A stretch of DNA of 64,000 nucleotides from Colocasia esculenta (taxonomy: Eukaryota > Streptophyta > Magnoliopsida > Alismatales > Araceae), in assembly GCA_014218235.1 (NCBI GenBank), contig CM024759.1:13842712-13906711 (forward strand), given 5' to 3'. Shown piece after piece: positions 46,540-58,300 of the stretch. How positions within the stretch are numbered: the stretch's first letter is position 1; each line of letters opens with the position of its first letter. Made by a program: the position numbers and the translations under genes. The notes under the pieces are model-generated. The model was not told where the DNA came from. It worked only from the letters and a program-made list of their open reading frames with translations, and made no database searches.

Positions 46540-46865
46540 GATAAAAAAGGTGCCACTTTATCACAAGTTGGTAGCCATCAGTGAGAGATCCTCCACACTA
46601 AGACTTCCACCTTGAGAAGGCTCTTGGGAGCCCAAATCTGAGATGAGAAGGCATGCCGTGCTTCCCCATCTGAGAGGGAAAGATATGCCGCATAAGGTAG
46701 GTATGTGGAGTAAAAAAGGTGCCAATTTATCACAGGTTGGCAGCCATCCTTGAGAGATCCTCCACACCAAAAGTTGTACCTTAGGAGGGCTCTTGGGAGC
46801 CAAAACTGAGATAAGAAGGTATGCCATGCCCCCCTATCTGAGAGGGAGGCCGACCTAACTGAGAA
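46540..46865 (-). repeat. 167-bp tandem duplication within the LINE remnant
   Basis: Copies share 'gagagatcctccacac', 'gagggctcttgggagcc' (with variants) and 'tgagat-agaaggcatgcc'; equivalent points lie at 46636 and 46803. The period is not a multiple of three, so the duplication shifts the frame. Confidence 0.85.
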
Positions 46866-46905
46866 GCAGTTGTCCCTCTCCCATCTCCAATGCCAAGTAT
46901 CCACC

Positions 46906-46913
46906 TTGCTGGC
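46906..46913. other. Target duplication of the outer hAT element (left copy)
   Basis: TTGCTGGC at 46906-46913 is repeated exactly at 52563-52570, the 8-bp length expected for hAT transposons. Confidence 0.9.
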
Positions 46914-46928
46914 CAAGGATGTTAGTAT

Positions 46929-49900
46929 CAAGGTTTGGCGCATCGGCGATTCGGGCCGAATCGGATTTCTCTCGATTCGGTTCGATTCGCTCAAATCGGA
47001 TCAATTCGGTCCGATTCGCATGGATGCGGCCAGAAACCTGGTTTCTGGCCCATTTCTTGGCCGATTCTCTTGAATCTGGCCTTTTTTTACTAATTGTCTG
47101 GTTTAGGCCTCTTGTAAATGTGTTTCATCATATTCGATGAGATTTATATCATATAATTGCTATACAAACATTTATTTTCAATCAAAAAAAGTATTAGAAG
47201 AGTGAAAACAAATTGAAACTCATTAATAGAAAGATATTTACATTGCACAAAGTAAATACAACGATCAAACTCTAAATTCCAATACATAATACAATGACTT
47301 ACTCTAATATCCCCAATGCCCTTGCTGATATGGATCATATGCATTCCATTGGGATTGGCTAGGCACTGACTCTGACTCATCTGACTCTGAGGGTAGCTCT
47401 CCAATAATATGATAACATTTTCTTTCAGACACAAAATTACGATACTCATCCCATGTCATCATGGTATGGTATCTCTGTCGAAACAGCCTGAGATAATGGT
47501 CCCACATCTGGCAGCCAGGATGGACTACATTCAATTGTGTCATCTGTACATCCTCCAAAGGACCAAAAACATGAATTGGAACAGGAACAGAAAATGCTAC
47601 AGGAGGAGGATACATATATGGAGATGGACCAAGGTAGCCTGCTGTGGCAGTGTACCCACTGTACCCACTAGAGTAGTCTATGCTAGTGGACTCAGGGTGA
47701 TAGTTATGGCCGCCATAGGATCCAACAGACTCTTGTGTACTCATCCTCTCGAATTCTGATATCATAGTGTCATAGCTATTGGAATCCACTGGAGAACCTC
47801 CTGCATGACCGCCACGACTAAACTTATGTCTTCTATTGTACTGCAGTGGAGCACCATGACTAGTATCTTGGGTTGCACCCCGCAAAAATTGCTTCTTTGT
47901 GAATGACATCCCACCACCTCCTCCTCCCTCACCACTGTCACCATCTCCTCCTCCCTGACCATTGTCACCACCTCCACCTCCACTGTTACCACCATCGCCA
48001 CCTCCAGCATCTGAAGAACCACCTACAAATGCAAAATGATTTTAAGATAAGTTAGCACAAATACAAATACATTTGAGGTAATGTGCAATATAAAATGATG
48101 ACCTACCAGTAGTCATCGAATCATGGGAGGCGCTATTGGGCAATCGGGTGAATCCAACGGAGACGGTGTGTCATCCTCTGCATTTGGATCCAAAGTCTCT
48201 GCATCTGCAATGTCAAGTGGATCCTCAACAAGGGTAACACCTTTTTTGCCTTACTTGGATCCCCAACCAGACAACCAACTCTTCTTTTTTTGTACTGGGG
48301 GAGGTGGCTCTCGTATAACAACTCCTTTAGTTGGTCGAGACTCTGTTGCACTAGTTTTTTTTCAGCGGAATTCTTGAGCTATTTGCTTCCCCTTTGCTAG
48401 TTGAGATGATGTGGGAGCCCTTGTAGATTGTGAGGGAGCAGCAACCTGGGTAGATGACCCTCTCCTTCTAGATTGTGAGGGTGCTTCCCTCAAAGATCGT
48501 GTGCGAGGGAGGCCTTCCATCAACCTCTTAAAATCATCATCATTATCATGACCATGTTCTCCACCTGCAATAGCCCCCAACATGATACATTATTAGCACA
48601 AATGCAATTGATAAAATATGTAAGATGAAATGAATAAATTACTTTCCCACCTATAGTACGCTCAACTTGCTCTAGTTCTATATCCCCAAGAAGATCCACC
48701 TCAGCCTCTAGATCCATCTCATAATGAGGGGAGTATGGTTGTCCCACATTTCCACGATCTTCCTCCTCTGCTGTTGCTTCTGCTACTGCCCTTACCAGGA
48801 AAGTGTTAGGGCGAGGTGGATCTTCAGGATCATCTGCCTCCTCATCTAACTCATACTCCCTCCGCTCTGTGGTTGCTCGTGCAACCCATGCAACCATTGG
48901 GTTTTCTTCATCTCGTAGGAACCCAATGTCAACAGGATCATAGTCTACGTCCGCACGCTGCTTTGGATCTTCTGTGAGATGTTTGACCATCAACCTCATA
49001 TTGTAGTGCACGTACACCAAGTTGTCCAAGCGCCTATATGACAATCGATTCCGTACTTTGGTGTGTATCAATTCAAATGTACTCTAGTTCCTCTCACATC
49101 CACTAGATGAGGATGTCTGCGATAAGATCTTCACTGCAACTTTTCTCAATGTTGGCGCAATATGCCCAAAGTTAAACCACCATCAGCTGCAACCAAATTA
49201 GTGAAACTCAATTAGCCCTCAACCATCAAGTTGCAATGACAATAAATGAAGGGGAAAGCATATTACCGCCCTCCGCTCCCGACCAGCAATGGCAGATGGC
49301 TCAGCAAAGCCGCCAATAGCCTCCCGAAAGCTCTTCATCTGCATTTATTAAATTGATCATGCATATCAAATTCAAGTATTTGTTTGGATGGAAGTTGATA
49401 ACCATATACTTGCCTCATCAATGGCATATGCTACTTGCACAAGACTTCTTGACAATCTTTCAACTCTTGTAAAAGCAGTCGTCAAGTCATCCTCATATGC
49501 CAACTCGTGAGTGTAATGGTATGCAGGGTGGAGATAATATGCTGCAATTGATGTTTAAAATATCAATGGTTGTAAAATACATTAATACTTAGTGCAATAC
49601 AAAAATATCAACAGTTTCCTTACCCGCCATATGTAGATCTCTACTCATCTCTCAGTCTCATCTATCCTCAACAACATCCAAGACCGTGTGCATACCGAGG
49701 TGACACTTCACGGATCTTCTTCTTCGCGGCTTCAAACTTTGCGTACACCAATCCAATAGAAGGTCTCATATCCCCATCAACCACCCTCAATACCTCATAT
49801 AGAGGTTCAATGATCTGAACCGGCTTGAACACCGGATCCCAAAAATTTGAGATGTTGATGATGTCTTCCACCTCTTTTCCATCTGATGTTCCAGCAAAAG

Positions 49901-52271
49901 TGCTTTGCAACCATTTATCACCTCTGAACATACGTTTCAATCCATCCTTGTGCTTCAAAAGGCTTTGTAATGCGACAAAATTTGTTGCAAAGCAAGTGAC
50001 AGTCGGCCTCAACAACTCTCTACCTGTGGACTCTCTCATCCACGCCAACACAACATGATGATTGTAGATAAACCTTGTAATCTTCTACCCCGCATCCACT
50101 ACCATTTTGACGGCTTGCAGTGTCCCAATCTCTTTCAGCATCAAATCAACACAGTGGGCAGCACATGGGGTCCAATAAAGATGAGGATAAATCTTCATCA
50201 ACTCCTCCCCTGCTTTTTTATAGGCAGATCCATTATCCGTCACCACCTGCACAATGTATTGCTCACCAATCTCCTCAACAACATCTCGCATCAAACTCAA
50301 AATATATTCGTAGTTGTGTACTCTATCTAATGCGTCAATAGATTTGTGATAGAAGACTTGTCTATCACAATACACGAGGAAGTTGATGAGGCTGCTCCTG
50401 GTGGTGCCCGACCAACCATCACACATCAATGTGACACCATACTTCTCCCATTTCTTTTTAAAACTGTCAATAGAAGACTTGATCTCATTAACTTCTTCCT
50501 GAAGATATTTCCCAGCCAAGTCCCTAGCTGTAGGAGGCTGCACATGTAGCCCTGCACGTTGAACCTCCTGTATAACAATTTTGTAATAAGGACTATTTGC
50601 TGCATTGAATGGTAACCCTGCATGGTGCCACCACTTTGCAACTGCTCGACCCACCTTGTATTTCGGCCCCTGCTGGTCGTATGCATCCTCAATCCTAGTC
50701 TGCCTGCCATGCACCCTAGGATACACATAAGGGTCCACGTCCTCTATTTGCACACCAGTGGGTCTCTTGCTATGCCTTCCTTGTTCTTGTGTGGGAGGGG
50801 ACCGAGTGAAATAATCCCCCACACTAGAAAATCGACGAGACTGAGTTCCGTCGACGCCCCCTACCCTTGAGCCACTGCCACTGTCAACCTCATGCTGAGC
50901 TCCCTGAAAACTGACTCTGTAGGCTGCCCTTTGGTCAGCTTCCCATGCCTCGGCCCTGCTCTGTGCTCTGGCTCGCCTTTCCTGCACATCAAGATCAAGC
51001 ACATATTCTGCGTACATTTCTACTTCATCCTCAATATCTTCATCTCGTTCCCTTCCTGATATGATCCTCTCCTGCATCTCCTTATCCGCCCTCTTTTTTG
51101 CAGTCTCTGCTTGACCATGTTTAAGGTGTTCAATCATAAACTTTTTAACTTCACTTGGCAACATTTTACAACCCTGCACGTCATGGTAGCCTGCTAGTCA
51201 ACCACTTGCAAGGTGTTTCTTCAAACGGGAGACGCCACCTCCTTATCCCGTAAAACTACAATAATTGCACTTGAAGTTGTGTCTACTGCCCAACATGGTG
51301 CCATGCTGCCACCCAATATCATCAGAGCCCTTCTTCAGTGCCATCTGGAGGGACAAATAAAAATTAAATATATTAACAATAAATTAATTCAAATTTCAGA
51401 ATTTGAACACTAAAAGAAAGTGTTCTTATATGATAATTTTTTCATAGACATGAATCACATGATCATACAAATCCATTCACACCTCCATAGGCATTTTCTG
51501 TAATTTCAAGTTTTATTTATTTTTTTGACAATTTTAAAATATTTATTAATCATGCGAGAACATAAATGAATTTTAGCTCCAATTCATATGGAATCAACTT
51601 CTAACCATGATATAGAAGTTATACAAAACATTGCTATCAATTTTTGGTTCTTCAAAATTTTTTTAAGATTTTTTAAATTTTTATTCAGAAATTCATAATT
51701 TAGGGAAAATCTTCAAATCTACATGAAAAACTTGTAGATCTTGATGAGAAATGGTTGCAAGTGTACACCAATCATTTGCAACATCATTTCCCATGAAGAT
51801 CTAAGTCATACACTAAGAAAAAAAACAAAAAAATGAAGGAATATGGTGGCTTACCTTCAAACCCTTGTAGAAACTCCAAAAACCTTGAAGAACAAGACTT
51901 GAATGCCTCCAAATCCACGTCCAAATGGATGCAAACTCACGTAGGAACCCTCCACTTGTGGACTGGCATGCAGATCTAGGGTTTTTTCCAGAAAAAAAAA
52001 ATGAAAACAAGGGAGAGAAAGAGGGCTCCGGCCTGCTGCGCTGCGAATCGAGACTGTACAGTCCCTTTCGCAGCGCATCGGTCGACGCCCTTAAGGGCGT
52101 CGGGCGAATCACGCCCGATTCGCACAATATCGAATCGGATCGTGCGAATCGGGTCCGATTCGCCTGAATGACCAGATCCGGGCGAATCGATCCGAATCGC
52201 GCATCGGATTTCCTGTGATTCGCACCTATTCGCCCGAATCGGGCCGATTCGCTTCGATGCGCCAAACCATG
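46929..52271 (-). mobile_element. Inner hAT transposon, 5.3 kb, TSD GTTAGTAT
   Basis: The ends CAAGGTTTGGCGCATCG (left) and CATGGTTTGGCGCATCG (right, minus strand) differ at one of 17 positions. The octamer GTTAGTAT is repeated exactly at 46921-46928 and 52272-52279. Both subterminal regions (46945-47030 and 52090-52255) are packed with 'gattcgg' and 'cgaatcgg' in both orientations, the usual kind of transposase-binding array. The element carries one transposase gene on the minus strand. It landed 15 bp inside the left end of the outer hAT element. Confidence 0.95.
47304..51344 (-). pseudogene. hAT transposase (BED, DUF659, hATC), multi-exon, inactivated
   Basis: Exons read from splice sites: 51344-49624, 49541-49414, 49338-49267, 49186-48651, 48564 to about 48130, and 48022-47304. 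The ATG at 51344 follows an acceptor (ccctccag), so the 5' UTR is probably spliced. A BED zinc finger (F-K-C-N-Y-C...L-K-K-H-L) comes first, then a basic/acidic linker and the DUF659 catalytic region (V-T-L-M-C-D-G-W-S-G-T; D-N-G-S-A-Y; Y-W-T-P-C-A-A-H-C-V-D-L-M-L). Exon 4 has the hATC dimerisation region (S-S-S-G-C-E-R-N-[stop]-S-T-F). A Gly/Ser/Tyr/Pro-rich tail ends Q-G-H-W-G-Y. Inactivation: stops in the BED finger (TAA, TGA), TAG near 50085, a 2-nt loss near 49690, TGA twice near 49650, and TAG for Trp in hATC. The intron after 49414 uses a GC donor. Confidence 0.92.
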
Positions 52272-52570
52272 GTTAGTATCAATTTCGGCCAAGTTCGAAA
52301 CTGATACGGTTTCCATATTGTTTCGGTTGGCTTCAGGTGTCCCAGGCAACCTTAAGAGTGGTCGATTTTGGTCAGTTTCGTTTGGTTCAGTCGATTTCAG
52401 CTGACCAAAATTGATTAAAATATTATTTTTTAATAGTTTCAAATTTACTACAATGTTTTGGGCTGGTTCGAATAGGTCCCGATCAAAACCGATATGTTTC
52501 GGATAGGTCCCGATCAAAACCGATATGTTTCGAATACATTTTGGCCGATACTAACATCTATGTTGCTGGC

Positions 52571-52614
52571 AGCTGGGTTAAAATCTAGAAGAAAGGAAAA
52601 GAGTTGTTTAAGAT
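52571..52614 (-). other. Short remainder of the minus-strand LINE
   Basis: Right flank of the outer hAT. On the minus strand the reading runs into A-S-K-V-D-T-W-H-W when the hAT nest is removed. Confidence 0.5.
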
Positions 52615-52758
52615 GCGTTGTTTCCTCAGAAGTGTGGTTTCTCCTGAAGGTGGGCGCCTAAATACCATTGGACAACTATTCAAGCTGCGATGTTTCATTA
52701 GAAGTGTGGTTTCTCCTGAAGGTGGGCACCTAGATACTATTGGACAACGCCCGCTCAT
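52615..52758. repeat. 72-bp tandem duplication
   Basis: Two copies beginning 52615 and 52687 share 'agaagtgtggtttctcctg' and 'aaggtgggc-cctaatac'. No function recognised. Confidence 0.85.
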
Positions 52759-52829
52759 GTCACCAATGTCAAGTTTTTGGGTCGATACCAAGGAAGCCCC
52801 CTAACCCACTACACCCAACAGCCCCTACG

Positions 52830-53724
52830 TGGTCGTTCGCGGGAATGGGGAATGGACATAATGGGACCCTTCCCACCATCCTCCAAAGGCTACAAGTTCA
52901 TACTAGCAGCCACTGATTACTTCTCTCGCTAGGCTGAAGCAATCCCCTTAAAGGAAGTAACAGGAGAAGTCGTTGCTAGATTTGTCAAGCAACACATAAT
53001 ATGCAGGTTCGACACTCCAAGCAGAATCGTGTTGGACAATGGCACTCCATTCAAGAACCAAACAATATACAAATTGACGGCAAAATTTCACATTGATTGG
53101 AGAACATCAACAGTATATTATCCCCAAGCCAATGGTTTAGTCGAAGCCTTTAACAAGACGCTCGATAAATTGCTGGCCAAGATGGTCGGAAGCCGCAAGA
53201 GAGATTGGGGAGAAATGATGCATGAAGCTCTTTGGACATACCGTACAGTGTACAAAACTCCTATCGGATGCTCACCCTTCTCCCTGGTCTATAGGGCAGA
53301 AGCCATGACCCCAATTGAAATAGAGATGGCCTCCTATCGAGTGGCCGTCCATGCTAGGCTACAACCCCAAGAACAAGACGAGATCGAAAGAAGGTAGGAA
53401 GAATTGTCTGGACTTAAAGGAAAAAGATTGGAGACCTACAAGCATTTCTAGACATATCAAGCCCGAATGACTCGGGCATATGAGAAGTTGGTTAAACATC
53501 GGGTCTTCAAGCAAGGGGACTTGGTCATGGTGAAAGAAAGGGGAGTCATGGCAGGTCGACCAAGTGGAAAACTTCGTCCCAATTGGCACGGGGCTTACAT
53601 AGTCAATATGGTCTATGAGGGAGGAGGCTACCCGCTCGTCGACCACAAAGGGGGAATTCCCTTCCCGCCGTTGAACGACAAACATTTGAAATTGTACCAT
53701 GCTCCGAAACATGAATTCCGATAG
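52830..53724 (+). pseudogene. Ty3/gypsy (Tat lineage) integrase, 5'-truncated
   Basis: One frame runs from about 52830 to the TAG ending at 53724. It carries the integrase core: W-G-M-D-I-M-G-P-F (first Asp), V-L-D-N-G-T-P-F (second Asp) and the Glu in A-N-G-L-V-E-A-F-N. Then come W-T-Y-R-T, G-C-S-P-F-S-L-V-Y-R-A-E-A and the C-terminal G-D-L-V-M-V-K...K-L-R-P-N-W-H-G-A-Y-I-V region. In-frame TAG stops fall where Trp (S-R-W-A-E-A) is expected near 52940 and at two C-terminal positions (near 53396 and 53450). Protease, RT and RNase H are missing; the truncation lies between 52760 and 52830. It belongs with the PPT and 3' LTR near 60450. Integrase inserts the cDNA into chromosomes; this copy is dead. 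Confidence 0.92.
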
Positions 53725-55337
53725 CAAATGACTCATGTAGTCTCTTTCAAAAAAAAAAAGGAGAAAGATAGGAGAGAGAAAAAAAAATACAATAAAGATC
53801 TCTTTCAAAAAAAAGAAGAAAAAAATAGGGTTAAAAATAGAGATGCTCCGCCGGACTTGGTTGCTCCTCAGAGAGGTGACCAACGGTAAAAAAGGCCAAA
53901 AAATCTAGCTGAGATGAAAACCCAAAAGAGCGCCTCAGACAAAATTAGATAACCCCTCAACGTGAAAACCTATAACGGCACGTTGGAAAAAACTAAAGAG
54001 GGTCAATTTCAAAGAAAACCCGCAAAGGGCACTGGGGTTGGTAATGTGAAAAAAAATAAAAAAAATAAAAAAAGAAAGAAAGAAAAAGGAGAAGAAAGAA
54101 AAAGGAAGGGGTCAGTGCTCCCACTTCAAAGTTCTCCATAGCATAAACCACCAAAGTCAACCACCCCCAAACTTGCAACCCTGGCCAATAAACTACAAAG
54201 GTAGGCCAAACCAAACCAAACCAAAATCCAAAATATCAAACTTTGGCCAACAAACCATCAAGGTAGGCCAAATTAAAACCTAAATCCAAACCTTAGTCAA
54301 TAAACCACAAAGATAGGCTAAATAAAAAAATCTAAAATCCTAGCCAGTAAACCATAAAAGTAGGCTGAACCAAAATCCAAAATATCAAGTCCTAGCCAAC
54401 AATCCATCAAGATAGGCTAAACCAAAACCTAAAATATCAAACCTTAGCCAGCAAACCACAAAAGTAAGCCAACCAAAATTCTTAAGTTCTGAACCTTGGA
54501 AACCTCGGCCCCAAGCCGTAAAAGTCAGCCAAGTCAAACAACTCCTCAAACCACATGCCCAACTGTCGAACATCAAATCCACATCTTTGGCTATTTAACC
54601 ACAAAAAATAGCCCAATAACCAAATACTTTGAAACTCGAATCCAAACACCAATTCAAAAAGAAGAAAATGAAAGAAGGATGGGGCTTAAAATGGAGGTGC
54701 CTCGACGGACTTGAGTACGCAAAAAACCCGACGAAGATGAAAACTTGAAAAGGTGCCTTCAATAAAAATAGGTAACCCCTTATTGTGAAAACCCGAAAGG
54801 GCGCACTGGAAAAAGCTAAAGGGGGTCATCTTCGACGAAAACTCGAAAGGGCGCTTAAATGGTAAGGTGAAAAAAAAAAAGAGAAGAGGCAAAAAGAGGC
54901 GAGGAGATGACCCTCAAACACATGATTAGGCAAGATCAAGCCTCCCCACTACCCTCATCATAAGGAGAACTTATGAGGCGTCGATGACGAGATAATCCTT
55001 GGGTTCACTTTTATAAGTGACCGAAATAAGGGACTACGACCGAGACAACGGTGACTATGTTCCCCCACCTTGATGAGGTAAGGGGGAAGTTTGAAGCCTG
55101 ACATGGGAAAAAAAAAAAGGAATGAACAAAAACAAAAGGGGATGCAAAACAAAAAGGGGGAAGGTGGAATAGAAGGGTGAAGACACGTAAAGTTTTTCTC
55201 TTTTAAAAGTCCTTTGTTGTCTATATTGTATACTGGTATTTAAAACCCGAAACAAACCCTCGGAATAGCTGCCAAAAGCAAAGAAACATGACAAAAGGCG
55301 CAGCTAGAAGCCAAATAAACAAAAGATGGTCTTAAGA
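53725..55337 (+). repeat. Tat-type spacer between integrase and antisense ORF
   Basis: Contains the recurring 'gatgaaaacccgcaaagggc-c' and 'gtgaaaacccgaaagggcgc' stretches (53910-54030, 54735-54860), typical of Tat elements after integrase. A tandem array of about 60 bp units ('caaaccaaaatccaaaatatcaaa', 'aaccacaaaggtaggcc') fills 54170-54600. Purine-rich runs are common. No convincing ORF. Confidence 0.7.
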
Positions 55338-58300
55338 TTATCGAAGTCTCCTTCCTTGCAACTCTGCCAACTTGGTCTCTTTGGCAGCAAGCTCTGCTTT
55401 GAGCTTTGAGCTCTCTTACTCCAAGGTGGCGGCCTCCACGTGGGTTTCTTTGGCACGATGGGCAGCACAGTCAACAGATGTCACGTGCTCGCCGGTCTTC
55501 TTCAACATCGCCTCAACGATCTGCTGAAGTGTAGCTATTTCATGCCGATCTGCGGCTTCAACAGCGGTCAACTCAGCTCCACGGGCTCGAGCAGCTTCTG
55601 CTTTGGCGTCAAGATTGGCGGCTGCTCTCTTCAAAGGGGAGATTTCTCTCTCAACTTGCTGGATCTCCACTTGGAGGGCCTCCCATATGGGGCCTTTTCA
55701 TGCAGCAGCCGAACCTTGTCCCAAAGGCAATCCAAAGTAGCCATCCAAGGGTCCCGAGGGATCCCCATTGCGTGATAGGCCATGGTATTCTGCCACATAT
55801 GCATTTGTACCGTCTCGAGGCAAGGCGGTGTTGCAAGTTGGAAGGCTCTTCAAATCAACCTGGAACACGTCTCTATGAAAACCTCCGCTCCAGGCATAGC
55901 CGCATTTTGGGGAGCGTTTAGCCAAGAAATCCCATGAGCAAGAAAATCATGATGGCGCCCCGTCACGGGCGACTCGCTAACCAAAGTCCGGGTGGCCTCC
56001 TCTTGCAAACCTATAAAAAGGTTGAGAGGACAAGAAAAGGAACGATACATTAACCTGAATACCGTTCTAATACTGAGCTTGAAAATAAATGATGCAAGCT
56101 CTCATCTTATACCAAGACAAGAAGTCTGGTCGGCCGGGCCACATTCTCCAACCTCCGCCGAGGTGGGAACCTCCACCTCCACCTCAACAACAGGAATATG
56201 AAGTGCTGCCACAATGATGCAGAGACGATCAACAAATGAAAAAGGAAGGAAGCAAAGGGCAAGAAAGAAAAGATCTAGCGGTGAAAGAAAAAAAAAATAG
56301 ACCGGAGGTTTCTCCTGTCTGTCCCACCCCAGGCCCCTCAGTAGGAGTGCCAGCCTCACATTGGCCAAGTCCGACACCTTCTTCAATGACTCTCTTCCCC
56401 GAGATAGTTGATGGTGGCTCCAGTGGGTGGCCTGTTGCAAGCTCTCCCCCCATATCTACTACTGCCCTCTCCTCCTGATGACCTGGAAGAATTTGGGACA
56501 AGAAGAGGAAGCAAGACACGCGAGTCAAATCGCAAGTGTCAAAGATGGAAAGGCGGCATGAAGAGGAACTCGCTCACCTTCTGCTTTGGGCTCGACTACC
56601 CTGGAAATCTCTCCTTCTTCAGGGGACAAAATACTCGAGAACACCGCCATGGTAGAAATCACCACTAAAGGGACATGAAGAGCATAAAGAATTCAACAAG
56701 GCAACATTGAGTCCCTTGTAATCAAACAAGGAGGAAAAATGAACCCTTACTGGCACTATGAAGCGTCCCTCTAAAAGGCGGAGCAACCTCTCCATGAACT
56801 ACGGCGGCCCCAAGGTTCGGCGGCTTCGTTGTAGACTCGCTATCTAGTAGTGCATGAATCTCCTCCATGGAGGTTTCTATGTCTTCGCAATCCTCCAAAG
56901 ACTCAAAGGCATCAGCCGCGTCCCTCTGTGATGAGCCTAGGGCATCAAAGACCCCCTAAAAATAAAGAGAGGGAAGAAAGCATGCACGAGATAAATAAAC
57001 CAGTTGATAGCAACAAAGGAAAAGGGGAGGAAAGGTTAGTCATTATGACATTCCCCACAGGAGCAAAACATGTGGCTGGTAGCACAGGAGGCACACGAGA
57101 AGGCGAAACATCTGATATCGGAAGGTGATCCTCATCCAACATCTCTATGTCAACCTCCTCGTCGCCATCTGCATCACAAGTGGAGGTTCCGACGCCAGCC
57201 TCGCCTAAATAAAAGGAAAGATGAATTGCGCCTGGACCGAAGAAGAAAAAGGGACAAGGAAAGGTGGGACAAACTGAATGGAAGCACAAGCCAATCGAGC
57301 TCCGGTCACGTCACGATAGTCTTGCTGGTATCTCGACGAGACGATTTTCGCACTTTCTGACCTTCATCAGACAGCTTCCTTTTCTTAGGAGCGGCTACAC
57401 CCGATTTCTTCTTGGCAAGCTCCGCAGGTGAGAAACTCACTACAATAAAGGAGGCAAAGTAGAAGCCAACAAGGCTCTCAGTTAGTGCAAAGGTCAAAGG
57501 TGATTAAATGAAGACAAACCAAAAGTGGGAAAAGAGAAATGATCATGTACCCTCTGGAGCGACCGAGAAAGCGGGTGGCAGAACTACTTGATCAAGAGCG
57601 AGACTTATAACTCGCCCCGCTCTCAAAATTGCTTCCCAAAAGTCATCCAGGGCTGTGGCGTTCTCAATAAGGGAAAGCAACGCCTGCAAGCCGACTCTCA
57701 CTATGAAATTCATCAAATGCATCTTCCATGACGGCCATAAGCTACTAAATCCTTCGAGAGGAAGCTCGAGACTCATTAGAACATCTAGTGGGAGCTGACA
57801 ATCTGACAGAAAATGCACCCACCACAAATATTTATACTCGATAGTAGGGGACTTGCCTCCCTGAAATGGAGCTCCAAAAGGACGCTTCAAAGGAGTGATA
57901 ATCCCAACATAAGAGCGACAGTCAAGCGTCAAGCCACCATGTTTTGCTTCCCATGCTGCTCGGAATTCTATCACCTCTTAGGCGATCTCGGAAAATTGTG
58001 CACGAAGCACAGACTCTTCAACAGCAAGCGGAGCCAAGTTCCTCCTCTCCAAGCAACTTTTCTCTGCTTCATACAGCACCCTGAGCAGTTCCCTGAAGAC
58101 CTTGTTGTGCTTGAACCACCAGCGGCATAAAACATGTCGATCTCGGAAAATTATGCACGAAGCATAGACTCTTCAACAGCAAGCAGAGCCAGGTCCCTCC
58201 TCTCCAGGCGACTTTTCTCTGCTTTATACCAGCACCCTGAGCAGTTCCCTGAAGACCTTGTTGTGTTTGAACCACCAGTGGGCATAAAACATTTGATAGA

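Larger units (their letters stand above)
46063..46913 (-). pseudogene. LINE ORF2 C-terminal remnant (minus strand)
   Basis: Minus-strand reading: W-H-W-R-W-E-R-D-N-C-F-S-V-R-S (46900-46850), L-V-W-R-I-S-Q-G-W-L-P-T-C-D-K, then near 46500-46450 F-T-G-C-P-F-A-M-G-I-W and near 46330-46300 L-W-D-L-W-N-E-R-K-I-K-L-F. This is the zf-RVT-like C-terminus of an L1-type LINE, of a family close to the plus-strand copy: both 3' tails read 'tgtacat-ccc-ccttttc-ttta'. A 167-bp internal tandem duplication (46540-46865) repeats the W-R-I-S...C-D-K segment. Reading continues for a short distance right of the hAT nest (52571 onwards). Confidence 0.85.
46914..52562. mobile_element. Outer hAT element (short, non-autonomous), split by an inner hAT
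   Basis: The left end CAAGGATGTTAGTATC and the complement of the right end CATAGATGTTAGTATC form the terminal repeats. Without the inner insertion and its extra target copy the element is about 300 bp. Its body (52280-52560) repeats 'cgatcaaaaccgatatgtttcg' twice and has no coding capacity, so it is a MITE-like derivative. Perfect 8-bp duplications TTGCTGGC flank it. It sits inside the minus-strand LINE remnant. Confidence 0.88.
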
